DNA of 64,000 nucleotides from CAVQBP01 sp963740945 (GTDB taxonomy: Bacteria; Bacteroidota; Ignavibacteria; Ignavibacteriales; Ignavibacteriaceae), in contig CAVUGE010000037.1 in assembly GCA_963740945.1 (NCBI GenBank), forward strand, positions 1 through 64,000. The letters are read 5' to 3'. A model generated the notes under the pieces. That model had not been told where the DNA came from, did no database searches, and saw nothing but the letters and a program-made list of their open reading frames with translations. Shown one piece after another: positions 1-8,983 of this stretch; position 1 is the first letter of the stretch, and each line of letters opens with the position of its first letter. The position numbers were made by a program, and so were the translations under genes.

Positions 1-2044
1 ATTTTCCATTTTCAACTTTTAGCAGTTTAACGGTGACCTTGTCTCCTTCTTTAAAATAATCAGTAACTTTATTTACTCTTTTATTATCGATCTGGGAAAT
101 ATGAAGCAAACCTTCTTTCCCAGGTAGAATTTCAACAAAAGCTCCAAAATCCATAATCTTTGTTATGACACCGTCATAAATTTCGCCGACTTCAGGAGTG
201 GAAGTCAGCTTTTTAATATATTCTTTACATTTAGTAGCATTCTCTTTATTTGGAGAAGCAATATTAATCTTACCATCATTGTCAATATTTATTTCCACAC
301 CAAATAGTCTTTGCATACCTTGAATTGTTTTACCTCCGGGACCAATAACCGCCCCGATTTGATCAGTTTCTATCTGCATAGTAATCAACCTTGGAGCTAA
401 AGGAGAAATAGAAGATCTCGGTTCAGTAATAGCTTCGTCCATAATATTCAAAATATGATATCGTCCTTCTTTTGCTTGTAATAAAGCTTTCTCCATAATT
501 TCAAATGAAATTCCCTGAATTTTAATATCCATTTGAAAAGCAGTTATGCCGTCTTTAGTTCCTGCAACCTTAAAATCCATATCACCTAAATGATCTTCAT
601 TTCCAAGAATATCGGATAAAATAGCAAATTTTTCTTTTTCTTTGATAAGGCCCATTGCTATACCGGCAACAGGTTTTTTAATTGGAACCCCAGCATCCAT
701 TAATGCTAAAGAGCCCGCGCAAACAGTAGCCATAGAAGAAGAACCATTTGATTCAAGAATATCAGAAATGATTCTGACGGTATAAGGAAACTGGTCTTCA
801 GACGGGAACATAATTTTTAATGCTCTTTCAGCAAGATTTCCATGTCCTATTTCTCTTCTGCCGACACCGGTCATTCTGCCTACTTCACCAACACTAAAAG
901 GAGGAAAATTGTAATGGAGCATAAATTTTTTACTATATTCTTCTAATAATCCATCAACTGTCTGTTCGTCATTTTTAGTACCAAGAGTAACAGTTGTTAA
1001 GCTTTGCGTTTCCCCTCTTGTAAATAAGCTTGAACCGTGTGTTCTCGGAAGAATTCCGAGTTCTATTGAAATCGGACGTATCTGAGTAGTATTTCTACCA
1101 TCAAGTCTAATACCTTCAGATAAAATTCTTTCCCGCATTAAGTCTTTTTCAAGATCATGAAGGATCTCCCCAATAATTTTTTCCTGATCGGGATATTTCT
1201 CAGACAGATTATTTTTTACATTTTCAGCCAATTCTTTGTTTTTAGAACTTCGTTCTTCTTTTGAAAGCACCGAATATACGATTTCTTTTAAATTATCTTT
1301 TACAAATTGGTTGACATCATTTTTAAGAGAATCATCAATAGATTTTTCAGGAACATCTCTTTTCTGCTTATTTATTTCTTTTGCTAATTCAAGTTGAAGT
1401 TCCACAAGTTTTTTGATTTCACCCTGAGCAAATTTTAAAGCGTCTAGCATTTCATCTTCGTTTATTTCATTTGACTCGCCTTCCACCATCATAATCGAAT
1501 CGGAAGTACCGGCTACTACTAACTCAATATCACCTTCTTTAATCTGTTGATGTGTAGGATTTACGACAAACTGGCCATTTATTCTACCAACCCTAACTTC
1601 AGCAATCGGACCATAAAAAGGGATATCAGAAATAGTTAAAGCAGCAGAGGCACCCACAGCAGCAAGAACATCGGTATCATTTTCACCATCATAGGAAAAA
1701 ACGAGAGCTACAATTTGAGTTTCATTATTGAATTCATTCGGGAAAAGAGGTCTAATCGGTCTATCCACTAATCTCGCACTTAATATTTCCTTTTCAGTCG
1801 GGCGGCCTTCCCTTTTAATGTAACCACCTGGAAATTTTCCGGCAGCCGAAGTTTTCTCTCTATATTCAACCTGTAGGGGGAAGTAATCTAAATCCTCCTT
1901 TACCTGTTCAGCAGCCACTGCGGTAACAAGCACCATACTTTCACCATATTGAACCATTACTGCACCATTAGCTTGTTTGGCGTATCTCCCGGACTCTATG
2001 GAAAATTTCTTCCCGCCAAATTCTAATTCTTTTACTACTTTCAT
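1..2044 (-). CDS. pnp: Polyribonucleotide nucleotidyltransferase (PNPase), 3' end outside window
   Basis: Phosphorolytic 3'-5' exoribonuclease of mRNA decay, cytoplasmic. My translation begins MKVVKELEFGG and shows the first RNase PH domain, the helical linker, the second RNase PH domain (with GVGRREIGHGNLAERAL and the IMDEAI segment), a KH domain with GPGGKTIQGM, and the start of an S1 domain (GEIYDGVITKIMDFGAFVEI) before the window edge; only the last part of S1 is missing. Two adjacent ATGs (2047 and 2044) are possible; I chose the inner one because AAAGG then lies about six bases upstream. It follows rpsO by only 12 bases, the standard rpsO-pnp arrangement, as last visible gene of the rimP operon. 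Identity is very secure. Confidence 0.96.
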   Translation of the reverse strand, partial: MKVVKELEFGGKKFSIESGRYAKQANGAVMVQYGESMVLVTAVAAEQVKEDLDYFPLQVEYREKTSAAGKFPGGYIKREGRPTEKEILSARLVDRPIRPLFPNEFNNETQIVALVFSYDGENDTDVLAAVGASAALTISDIPFYGPIAEVRVGRINGQFVVNPTHQQIKEGDIELVVAGTSDSIMMVEGESNEINEDEMLDALKFAQGEIKKLVELQLELAKEINKQKRDVPEKSIDDSLKNDVNQFVKDNLKEIVYSVLSKEERSSKNKELAENVKNNLSEKYPDQEKIIGEILHDLEKDLMRERILSEGIRLDGRNTTQIRPISIELGILPRTHGSSLFTRGETQSLTTVTLGTKNDEQTVDGLLEEYSKKFMLHYNFPPFSVGEVGRMTGVGRREIGHGNLAERALKIMFPSEDQFPYTVRIISDILESNGSSSMATVCAGSLALMDAGVPIKKPVAGIAMGLIKEKEKFAILSDILGNEDHLGDMDFKVAGTKDGITAFQMDIKIQGISFEIMEKALLQAKEGRYHILNIMDEAITEPRSSISPLAPRLITMQIETDQIGAVIGPGGKTIQGMQRLFGVEINIDNDGKINIASPNKENATKCKEYIKKLTSTPEVGEIYDGVITKIMDFGAFVEILPGKEGLLHISQIDNKRVNKVTDYFKEGDKVTVKLLKVENGK

Positions 2045-2056
2045 CATTAACCTTTA

Positions 2057-2320
2057 CTACTTTCTAATGTTTAATTCTTTAATAATTGTCCTGTATCTTC
2101 CTATATCTTTTTTCATCAAGTAATTTAATAATCTTCTTCTTTTACCAACCATCGTCAATAAACCTCTCCTGGAATGGTGATCTTTTTTATGGACATTGAA
2201 ATGGCCCGTAAGATCATTTATTCTTTTTGTAATAATTGCTACCTGGACTTCTGCTTTTCCGGAATCTTTCTCATTGCTGCCGAAATTCTTAATTAACTCA
2301 TGTTTTTCTTCTTTGGTCAT
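2057..2320 (-). CDS. rpsO: 30S ribosomal protein S15
   Basis: An 87-residue protein of normal length for S15, a primary 16S rRNA-binding protein of the small-subunit platform. Characteristic S15 segments are visible: DSGKAEVQVAIITKRI near residue 20, LTGHFNVHKKDHHSRRGLL around residues 37-55 (rRNA-binding HxxDxxSRRGL signature) and the C-terminal LLNYLMKKDIGRY. It sits between ribF (84-base gap) and pnp (12-base gap), matching the widely conserved order. S15 commonly represses its own mRNA through a folded leader, and the 84-base gap upstream contains a possible hairpin, described separately. Very secure call. Confidence 0.97.
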   Translation of the reverse strand: MTKEEKHELIKNFGSNEKDSGKAEVQVAIITKRINDLTGHFNVHKKDHHSRRGLLTMVGKRRRLLNYLMKKDIGRYRTIIKELNIRK

Positions 2321-2351
2321 TTTTATTTATCCTTATTTTATTTATACGATA

Positions 2352-2391
2352 TAACCCCAGAGTACCCTTAAACAACAGGCGACCGGGATTA
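2352..2391 (-). promoter_or_regulatory. Possible structured leader of rpsO
   Basis: In the ribF-rpsO gap the arms TAACCCC (2352-2358) and GGGATTA (2385-2391) can pair over seven base pairs including one G-U, closing a loop of about 26 bases, 32 bases before the rpsO start. S15 autoregulation through leader structures is known in several bacteria with unrelated folds; assigning that role here is inference, and no covariation could be checked. Confidence 0.3.
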
Positions 2392-2404
2392 ATTATTTTT
2401 TTTA

Positions 2405-3340
2405 TCAAACTAATTTATTTAATATTTCCAGTCCTAATTCTTTGTCTTTATTCATTTGTTCAATCAAATCACTGGCAGAATTATATTTAATTTCACCTCT
2501 AATCATTTCAATAATATTTACCGTAACAAATTTTCCGTAAATATCTTTATCAAAATCATAAATGAAGACTTCAGGAATCACAACTCCGTCTTCATAAAAA
2601 GTCGGTCTTTTTCCAACGCTCAATAGACCGGAAAATTTGTTGTTTTCTACAATAAATTCTACTGCGTATACACCTAATGCAGGAAGAAGCTTATGTTCAT
2701 CGTCTAACCGGATGTTAGCAGTTGGAAAGCCAAGTTCTCTTCCTCTTTTATCGCCTTTTACAACCGTACCGCTAAATCCGTAATGCCTTCCCAGAAATGA
2801 AGCAGTTAATTTTACATCTCCGTTAATTAAAGATTGACGAATTTCGGAGCTGCTGATAATTTTATCATTTAATTTATAAGCTCCGACAGTAGAAACTTCA
2901 AAGTTATATTCTTTACCTAATCTCCGCAAAGTCGTTTCATCACCGCCGCGACCTTTTCCAAAATGGTGGTCATGCCCTACAACTATCTCTTTAAGACCAA
3001 TAGATTTAATCACATAATTTGTAATAAAATCTTCAGCCGTAATTAGTGAAAAATCTTTAGTAAATTTAATTACCAGGAGATTTTGAATTCCTAAAGACTC
3101 TAGAAGGAATGATTTTTCACGTAAAGTCGTTAAAACTTTGACATCATAATTTTTAGAAAGAACTCTCTTTGGATGAGGGTCGAAAGTAATTAAAAAACTT
3201 CTTCCATCATGTTGTGACGTTTTTTCAATAATTCTATTTACAATTTCTCTATGACCTAAATGAATACCATCAAAAGACCCGATAGTCAAAAAGGTATTTT
3301 CATTTCTTTCTATTTCAGAGAACTCATGGAATATTTTCAT
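2405..3340 (-). CDS. ribF: Bifunctional riboflavin kinase / FAD synthetase
   Basis: Converts riboflavin to FMN and FMN to FAD. The 311 residues match the usual length. The N-terminal nucleotidyltransferase half shows GSFDGIHLGHREIV (residues ~22-36, HxGH nucleotide-binding motif) and the ISSSEIRQSL motif near residue 165; the C-terminal kinase half starts at GTVVKGDKRGRELGFPTANI (~190), the signature of riboflavin kinase, and includes LLPALGVYAV. It lies between truB and rpsO in the same orientation, a common linkage in Bacteroidota and relatives. The gap to truB (3341-3462) carries a hexamer repeat array. Start is an ATG at 3340; identity secure. Confidence 0.96.
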   Translation of the reverse strand: MKIFHEFSEIERNENTFLTIGSFDGIHLGHREIVNRIIEKTSQHDGRSFLITFDPHPKRVLSKNYDVKVLTTLREKSFLLESLGIQNLLVIKFTKDFSLITAEDFITNYVIKSIGLKEIVVGHDHHFGKGRGGDETTLRRLGKEYNFEVSTVGAYKLNDKIISSSEIRQSLINGDVKLTASFLGRHYGFSGTVVKGDKRGRELGFPTANIRLDDEHKLLPALGVYAVEFIVENNKFSGLLSVGKRPTFYEDGVVIPEVFIYDFDKDIYGKFVTVNIIEMIRGEIKYNSASDLIEQMNKDKELGLEILNKLV

Positions 3341-3406
3341 AAAGTACTTAATCTAAGACAATAAGCCTATTAATATATGGTTTTTTTGATTGAAAATGAA
3401 GCGGTT

Positions 3407-3466
3407 GAGCAAGTTCAAGAGCAAGTTCAAGTGCAAGTTCAAGAGCAAGTGTAAGTGCAGGTTTAA
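3407..3466. repeat. Hexamer tandem array (10 x GWKCAA-like) at the 3' end of truB
   Basis: Ten consecutive 6-bp units on the plus strand, alternating GAGCAA, GTTCAA and GTGCAA and decaying to GTGTAA, GTGCAG, GTTTAA. The last unit overlaps the truB stop codon (3463-3465). The same unit family recurs at 34417-34452 (in the cydA stop) and near 43391-43438, each time at the 3' end of a leftward gene. Confidence 0.85.
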
Positions 3467-4173
3467 GTAAATTCATTCTTTAATTTAATTTTATTTCTAA
3501 AGTCTTCTACTGATAATGCATTTTCAATATTATAGCTACCGATTTTAGTTCTTTTTAAAGAGGTTAATACAGCCCCGCAACCTAAGCTTTTGCCCAAATC
3601 ATCTGCAATTACTCTAATATAAGTACCTTTGGAACAGGAAATCTCAAAGAATATATCCGGCAAATTTATTTGTGTTATATTAAATTTTGAAATCAAAACC
3701 TTTCTTGGTTCTCTTTCGACTTCTTTACCTTTTCTTGCAAATTTATACAAAGATTTTCCTTTATACTTTACAGCCGAATACATAGGGGGGACTTGAGAAA
3801 TTTCACCAATAAATTTTTCTTTTTCTTTTAGAATTAATTCTTCAGTAATACCGGTTAAAGGTCTTTCTACAATCACATCAGTTTCCAAATCCATAGAAGG
3901 AGTTGATTTTCCAAGTGCAATTATGCCGGTATAAGTTTTTTCCAAATTCTGAAACAGGGAAATCTCTTTAGTTTTTTTCCCGGTACATATAATCAGAAGA
4001 CCTGTAGCCAATGGGTCTAATGTACCCGCATGCCCAACTTTTTTAACTCCGACAGCATTTCTAATTTTATGAACGACATGGAATGATGTCCACCCGAAAG
4101 GTTTATTTATTAGAATTGTTTCGCCTAGAAGAAAATCAAAGTCAGAATAATCAAGCGTTTCATTCGTTATCAT
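3463..4173 (-). CDS. truB: tRNA pseudouridine(55) synthase TruB
   Basis: Isomerises U55 in the T-loop of tRNAs. The 236-residue product has the diagnostic catalytic segment GHAGTLDPLATGLL with the nucleophilic Asp at residue 53, preceded by NKPFGWTSFHVV, and later PPMYSAVKYKGKSLY and SCSKGTYIRVIADDLG, all TruB signatures. It is slightly short at the C-terminus because a PUA domain is not evident, as in shorter TruB forms. The start overlaps the end of rbfA by 14 bases, implying translational coupling. Its stop codon falls in a hexamer repeat array, so the extreme C-terminal residues may not be ancestral. Secure. Confidence 0.96.
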   Translation of the reverse strand: MITNETLDYSDFDFLLGETILINKPFGWTSFHVVHKIRNAVGVKKVGHAGTLDPLATGLLIICTGKKTKEISLFQNLEKTYTGIIALGKSTPSMDLETDVIVERPLTGITEELILKEKEKFIGEISQVPPMYSAVKYKGKSLYKFARKGKEVEREPRKVLISKFNITQINLPDIFFEISCSKGTYIRVIADDLGKSLGCGAVLTSLKRTKIGSYNIENALSVEDFRNKIKLKNEFT

Positions 4174-4522
4174 CTTCTTTATGAATTTTTTTAATTAGAC
4201 CTTCAATTTTTTCAACATAATCAAGAGTATCATCAATAAAGAACTTCAGTTCCGGAGTAAACTTAATTTTTATTCTTGATGCAAGAAGAGATCTAATAAA
4301 CCCGGTTTTTAACTTTATTTTTTCTAAAACCTCTTCTCTTTTTGCTCTGTCAAAGACTGAAATATAAACCTTAGCGATTTTCAAGTCAGCGGTTACTTTT
4401 ACATCAGTAATTGTAACAAATCCAATATCTCTACTTGGCAGCTTATTTTGAAGTTCGTGAAGAAAAATAAGACTAACCTCTTCTTTTATTAATTTTTCAA
4501 CTCTTTCAGTTCTTCTTGACAT
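4160..4522 (-). CDS. rbfA: 30S ribosome-binding factor RbfA
   Basis: Binds the 30S subunit during late maturation of the 16S rRNA 5' helix and cold adaptation. At 120 residues it has the normal length; recognisable family segments are RRTERVEKLIKEEVSLIF at the N-terminus, ITDVKVTADLKIAKVYISVF (residues ~38-57) and KFTPELKFFIDDTLDYVEKIEGLI near the end (the KH-like fold with the PEL.F..D.S motif). Located between infB and truB, as in most bacteria, with a 55-base gap from infB and a 14-base overlap with truB. Secure. Confidence 0.95.
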   Translation of the reverse strand: MSRRTERVEKLIKEEVSLIFLHELQNKLPSRDIGFVTITDVKVTADLKIAKVYISVFDRAKREEVLEKIKLKTGFIRSLLASRIKIKFTPELKFFIDDTLDYVEKIEGLIKKIHKEDDNE

Positions 4523-4577
4523 AGCAAACCTTCTCAGTAATATTTGAATAGATTTGGGTTATCTATTCAAATCTAAG

Positions 4578-7193
4578 TTAAGCTAATTTCTTTTTAGTCT
4601 CTACAATTTTGTAAGATTCAATAACATCACCAACTTTAATATCATTATAGTTTGCAATGTTAAGACCGCATTCATAGCCTGCATCAACTTCTCTAACATC
4701 ATCTTTAAACCTTTTAAGGGAAGCGATCTCACCGGTATGAATTACAATACCATCTCTAATTAATCTAACCTTACTATTTCGTGAGATCTTTCCTTCCTGC
4801 ACATAACATCCGGCTACCGTACCAATTTTAGGAACTTTGAATGTATCCCTTATTTCTATAGTAGCTGTAACTTCTTCCGAAATAACAGGAGAGAGTAAAC
4901 CTTCGAGAGCAGATTTAACTTCGTTAATTGCATCGTAAATAACATTGTAGAGCCTGATATCTACATTCTCTGCTTCTGCAAGTTTACGCGCATTAAGATG
5001 AGGCCTAACATGAAAACCAATAATAATGGCATCGGATGCATCCGCTAAAAGGACATCGCTTTCAGAGATACCTCCAACACCTTTATGGATAACTCTTACA
5101 ACGACTTCTTCATTAGATAATTTCATTAGAGAATCGGAAAGAGCTTCAACCGATCCGTCGACATCACCTTTTACAATTAGAGGAAGTTCCTTAACTCCAC
5201 CGATACTTATTTGTTTTCCAATTTCTTCAAGTGTTATATGATGGACTTGTTTCTGATCTTGTTCACGTTTCAACTGTTGACGTTTTATACCAATTTCTCT
5301 TGCCTGTCTTTCAGATTCTACAACAACGAAAGTATCCCCTGCTTGAGGCGCACCTTCAAAACCTATAACCAGAACAGGAGTAGCAGGTGGAGCATCATCG
5401 ACCTTATTCCCGCGTTCATCAAACATTGCTCTAACTTTACCCTGATAAATTCCGGCTACAAAAGGATCTCCAATCTTTAAAGTTCCTTTTTGAACTAATA
5501 TAGTTCCTGCAATCCCTCTTCCTTTATCGAGTTCGGATTCAACAACAGTTCCGCGAGCATTTCTATTAGGGTTAGCTTTTAAATCCAATAACTCAGCTTC
5601 CAGAAGGATAACTTCAAGAAGATTATCAATATTCAATCCTGTTTTTGCAGAAACTTCAACGCATTGATATTTACCACCCCAATCTTCTACAAGAACCTTC
5701 CTATCAGCAAGCTGCTGTTTAATCTTATCGGAATTAGCTCCTGGCTTATCAATTTTGTTGATAGCTATAACAATGGGCACATTTGCAGCTTGAGCATGAT
5801 TTATAGCTTCAACTGTTTGAGGCATAACAGCATCGTCAGCGGCAATAATCAGTACTACAATATCGGTAAGCTGAGCGCCTCTGGCACGCATAGCGGTAAA
5901 TGCTTCATGGCCGGGAGTATCGAGAAAAGTTATTTGCTTTCCATTACCAACGTCAACTTTATAAGCTCCGATATGCTGTGTAATTCCGCCTGATTCACCG
6001 GCAACAACGTTAGTTCTTCTAATATAGTCGAGCAAAGATGTTTTGCCATGATCTACATGTCCCATAATAGTCACAATAGGTGGGCGGAATTCTAGTGTTT
6101 CCGGAGAATCTTCAAAATCTTCTAAGGCTTCTGCTGTATATTCTTCCTGGAACCTAACATTAAAACCAAATTCATCGGCGACAAGAGTAATAGTATCAAC
6201 ATCAAGTCTTTGATTAATAGACACCATTAAACCAAGTTCAATGAATTTTTGAATAACCTCACTGACAGGTACACCCATCAGATTAGCAAGTTCGCTAACA
6301 GCAATAAATTCATTTACGGCTAGTGTTTTTTGTTCATGGCTTTTTTCTTCAAGTCTTCTTTCTTCTTCTGCCTCTCTCTCTCTTCTTTTCTTTTTTCTTG
6401 CGCTGGCTCTGCCGGAAGCAACAGAATCATCAATACTCAGAAGAGTCTTTTTGATAGCAGCTTTAACTTCTTTTTCATCTATTTCAAATCTTTTAATCCT
6501 CTTTCTTTTTTTAGCCGGAGCCTGCTCTTCAGCCTGATCTGTAGGTTTTTTTCTAGGTTTTGGTTTTTTCCGTTTCTTTTTAGGTTTACCATCCTTATCC
6601 TGTTCATTTTCAGAGAGAACAATTTTCTTTTCCTTTTCTTTGGGTTCACCAAGATCCATTTTCCCGACTACTTTAAGGCCTCTTTTCTTATCTTTCTCTA
6701 TTTCGCTTGGTGCTTTAAATTCCGGTTCCTTGGGTTCCTTGCTTTCTTCAACTTCTTCTTTCTCTGAAGACGATTCTACCGGAGCGGCAATTTCTTCTTC
6801 AACTATTTCTGTTTGTGCACCTTCCTCAACAACTTCAACTTTTTGGTCCTGCGGTTGCACTTCAAGAGGAACTTCCACAACCTCTTCTTCTCTTAACTCT
6901 TCAATTTTTTCAGGTTCCGGTTGATGAACTGCAACTTTTTCCTCTTCTTCTTTTACTTTATCTTCGTGTTTTTTATTAAACTCAGCTATTTTTTTATAAT
7001 GTTTTTCGGCTTTCTCAATATCTTTTTTAAAATGAGCATTTATATCTGTAATCATTTCATCTGTCAACATAGACATATGCGACTTTACATCGTGCCCCTT
7101 CTTCTGTAGAAATTCCACAAGATTTTCAGCAGCAAGATTATATTCCGACGCTATTTTATAAACTCTCAATTTCTTTGATTTCGTCTCTGGCAT
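4578..7193 (-). CDS. infB: Translation initiation factor IF-2
   Basis: GTPase that places initiator fMet-tRNA on the ribosome. The 871 residues start with an IF2-N domain (KLRVYKIASEYNLAAENLVEFL), continue through a long acidic then Lys/Arg-rich linker (about 60-275), a second IF2-N domain (KTLAVNEFIAVSELANLMG) and the G domain: G1 GHVDHGKT near residue 378, G3 DTPGHEAF, G4 NKIDKPG. Domains II-IV follow, with the C-terminal fMet-binding part ending in KVGDVIESYKI. The linker is low complexity (Glu/Lys/Pro) and produces many spurious reverse-strand frames. Lies between nusA (41-base gap) and rbfA. Secure. Confidence 0.97.
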   Translation of the reverse strand: MPETKSKKLRVYKIASEYNLAAENLVEFLQKKGHDVKSHMSMLTDEMITDINAHFKKDIEKAEKHYKKIAEFNKKHEDKVKEEEEKVAVHQPEPEKIEELREEEVVEVPLEVQPQDQKVEVVEEGAQTEIVEEEIAAPVESSSEKEEVEESKEPKEPEFKAPSEIEKDKKRGLKVVGKMDLGEPKEKEKKIVLSENEQDKDGKPKKKRKKPKPRKKPTDQAEEQAPAKKRKRIKRFEIDEKEVKAAIKKTLLSIDDSVASGRASARKKKRREREAEEERRLEEKSHEQKTLAVNEFIAVSELANLMGVPVSEVIQKFIELGLMVSINQRLDVDTITLVADEFGFNVRFQEEYTAEALEDFEDSPETLEFRPPIVTIMGHVDHGKTSLLDYIRRTNVVAGESGGITQHIGAYKVDVGNGKQITFLDTPGHEAFTAMRARGAQLTDIVVLIIAADDAVMPQTVEAINHAQAANVPIVIAINKIDKPGANSDKIKQQLADRKVLVEDWGGKYQCVEVSAKTGLNIDNLLEVILLEAELLDLKANPNRNARGTVVESELDKGRGIAGTILVQKGTLKIGDPFVAGIYQGKVRAMFDERGNKVDDAPPATPVLVIGFEGAPQAGDTFVVVESERQAREIGIKRQQLKREQDQKQVHHITLEEIGKQISIGGVKELPLIVKGDVDGSVEALSDSLMKLSNEEVVVRVIHKGVGGISESDVLLADASDAIIIGFHVRPHLNARKLAEAENVDIRLYNVIYDAINEVKSALEGLLSPVISEEVTATIEIRDTFKVPKIGTVAGCYVQEGKISRNSKVRLIRDGIVIHTGEIASLKRFKDDVREVDAGYECGLNIANYNDIKVGDVIESYKIVETKKKLA

Positions 7194-7234
7194 TATAACT
7201 ACCTATCCTATTATTAATTCGAATTTATTCGGCT

Positions 7235-8482
7235 TTATTCTTCTTCTTCAAACTGTGATTTAATTATTTCAATAATTTCATTAATTTTATCCTCATCCAG
7301 GGTTTCAATTTCTTTTAATTTTTCAGGGCCTGCGGTTAATACTTCCAAAGCAGTATCATACCGGTTATTTATTAAAGTTTCGTAAATATCACTTCCAAGT
7401 TCTTCTTTAATGTCTATTAATTCTATATCCTCATCATATTCTTCAAATGGTTTTTCTTCCCTCAGAATTTCTATTTCATACCCGGTTAGTTTCATGGCAA
7501 GTCTAATATTGACCCCATTCCTTCCAACTATTAAAGAAACCTGATCGGAATCAGCTGTAACGACAGCTTTTCTTTCAACTGTATCCAATTCAATTTGTTT
7601 CAACTTAGCCGGAGCAAGGGATCTCTGGATAAAGATAATTGGGTCTTCAGCGTAATTTACAACATCGATATTTTCATTATTTAATTCTCTAACAATTGCA
7701 TGGATCCTGACGCCTTTCATACCGACACAGGCCCCGACTGCATCTATTCTATTATCCTGAGATTCTACGGCTACTTTAGCTCTTTCGCCGGGTTCTCTGG
7801 CAATGGCTTTAATATCAATTATTCCATCATAAATTTCGGGAATTTCAATTTCGAACAATCTCCTTAAAAAAGTATTATCTGATCTTGAAATAATAATTTG
7901 CGGTGAATTTGTACCTTTCCTGACTTCTTTTACGATAGCTCTAACAGTATCACCTTTTTTATATTTTTCATATGGAATTTGTTCATTTCTCGGAAGAAGC
8001 AGTTCATTTTTATTATGATTTACCAGTATATCATTTTTTCTTATTTGATATATATCTCCAACAACTATTTCTCCGAGCAGTTCCTGATATTCATTATAAA
8101 TAATATCTTTTTCTATTTCTCTAATTTTCTGGTTAAGGTTTTGTTTCGCCAGTACAATCAATCTCCTTCCAAAAAAAGCCAGATTTAATTTTTCGACATA
8201 ATCTTCTCCAACCTCAAGCTCCTCATCATTACCTTTTTTATTTACTTCTTCAATACTAATCTGAGTATTAGGATCTTCAACTGTTTCTACAATTTCTCTT
8301 TCAAGAAATATTTCAATATCTCCTTTATCCATATTAACAACAACATCATATTTGGCTTCTTCGCCGAATTTTTTTCTTACAAGCATTCCGAAAATGTCTT
8401 CAATTATTCCGGCAAGCACATCCTTGTCAATCCCTTTTTCCCTTACCATCTGGGCAAAAGATTCTACTATATCGAAATTCAT
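7235..8482 (-). CDS. nusA: Transcription termination/antitermination protein NusA
   Basis: RNA polymerase-associated elongation factor acting in pausing, termination and rRNA antitermination. The 415 residues hold the N-terminal RNAP-binding domain, an S1 domain (GDIYQIRKNDILVNHNKNE, ~140-200), KH1 (VGACVGMKGVRIHAIVREL, ~250) and KH2 (LIVGRNGVNIRLAMKLTGY, ~318). The C-terminus ends in an acidic tail (SQFEEEE) after a single helical repeat, the short form typical outside Proteobacteria. Placed between rimP (16 bases) and infB (41 bases). A hairpin before rimP could make the operon responsive to NusA itself. Secure. Confidence 0.96.
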   Translation of the reverse strand: MNFDIVESFAQMVREKGIDKDVLAGIIEDIFGMLVRKKFGEEAKYDVVVNMDKGDIEIFLEREIVETVEDPNTQISIEEVNKKGNDEELEVGEDYVEKLNLAFFGRRLIVLAKQNLNQKIREIEKDIIYNEYQELLGEIVVGDIYQIRKNDILVNHNKNELLLPRNEQIPYEKYKKGDTVRAIVKEVRKGTNSPQIIISRSDNTFLRRLFEIEIPEIYDGIIDIKAIAREPGERAKVAVESQDNRIDAVGACVGMKGVRIHAIVRELNNENIDVVNYAEDPIIFIQRSLAPAKLKQIELDTVERKAVVTADSDQVSLIVGRNGVNIRLAMKLTGYEIEILREEKPFEEYDEDIELIDIKEELGSDIYETLINNRYDTALEVLTAGPEKLKEIETLDEDKINEIIEIIKSQFEEEE

Positions 8483-8498
8483 TTCTTTGTTACCTCCA

Positions 8499-8954
8499 TT
8501 AAGAAAAACTTGCTATTACTTTAGCTTTTATTATATCGTTAAAGATAATTAAAATTTGTTTATTATTTGACAAAAATGTCAATTCATCGCCGGATACACC
8601 GATAAGCATTCCTGTTAATTCTTTAGTTTCATTATTCTGCTTATAAGAAATATCAAATTTGCGATTTATGTGTTTGGGATATTGTTTCAAAAAGATTAAA
8701 GGCCTATCTATTCCTGGTGAAGAAACATCCAGCCTGTAGTTTGATTCAATAATACTTTGCTCTTCAATAACTGAATCTATATCGCGACTAACTTTTGCAC
8801 AGTCTTCGGCGGATACATTTTTTTCGCCATCAATAAATATTTCAATAACCCTATTCTTTTCATTACCACGCAAGACCATATCGATAAGGAAAAAACCGTT
8901 TTTTTCGACTGTATCAGCGGCAATATCTCTAATTTTTTTTTCAAAAAAATCCAT
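8499..8954 (-). CDS. rimP: Ribosome maturation factor RimP
   Basis: Assists 30S subunit assembly. A 151-residue protein with the RimP signatures VSAEDCAKVSRDIDSVIE (residues ~48-65) and YRLDVSSPGIDRPL (~77-90), followed by the C-terminal SH3-like domain (ELTGMLIGVSGDELTF). It is the first gene of the leftward rimP-nusA-infB-rbfA-truB-ribF-rpsO-pnp cluster and is preceded within four to thirty bases by a perfect 18-bp palindrome. The start ATG at 8954 encodes MDFFEKKIRDIAADTVEK. Secure. Confidence 0.95.
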   Translation of the reverse strand: MDFFEKKIRDIAADTVEKNGFFLIDMVLRGNEKNRVIEIFIDGEKNVSAEDCAKVSRDIDSVIEEQSIIESNYRLDVSSPGIDRPLIFLKQYPKHINRKFDISYKQNNETKELTGMLIGVSGDELTFLSNNKQILIIFNDIIKAKVIASFS

Positions 8955-8957
8955 ACA

Positions 8958-8983
8958 AACAAAAATCGCCCATTAATGGGCGA
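8958..8983 (-). terminator. Terminator-like hairpin in the rimP leader (putative attenuator)
   Basis: TCGCCCATTAATGGGCGA at 8966-8983 is a perfect 18-bp palindrome. Read leftward in the rimP transcript it is preceded by CTTTT and followed by TTTTTG and then the rimP ATG within twelve bases, so it has the form of an intrinsic terminator inside the 5' leader. The gene to the right (9200 onward) points away, so it cannot simply be that gene's terminator. An attenuation role is inference. Confidence 0.6.

Noticed and set aside
6330..7109. Several plus-strand frames opposite infB
   Set aside because: They are antisense shadows of the low-complexity Glu/Lys/Pro linker of IF-2 with Phe/Ser-rich nonsense translations.
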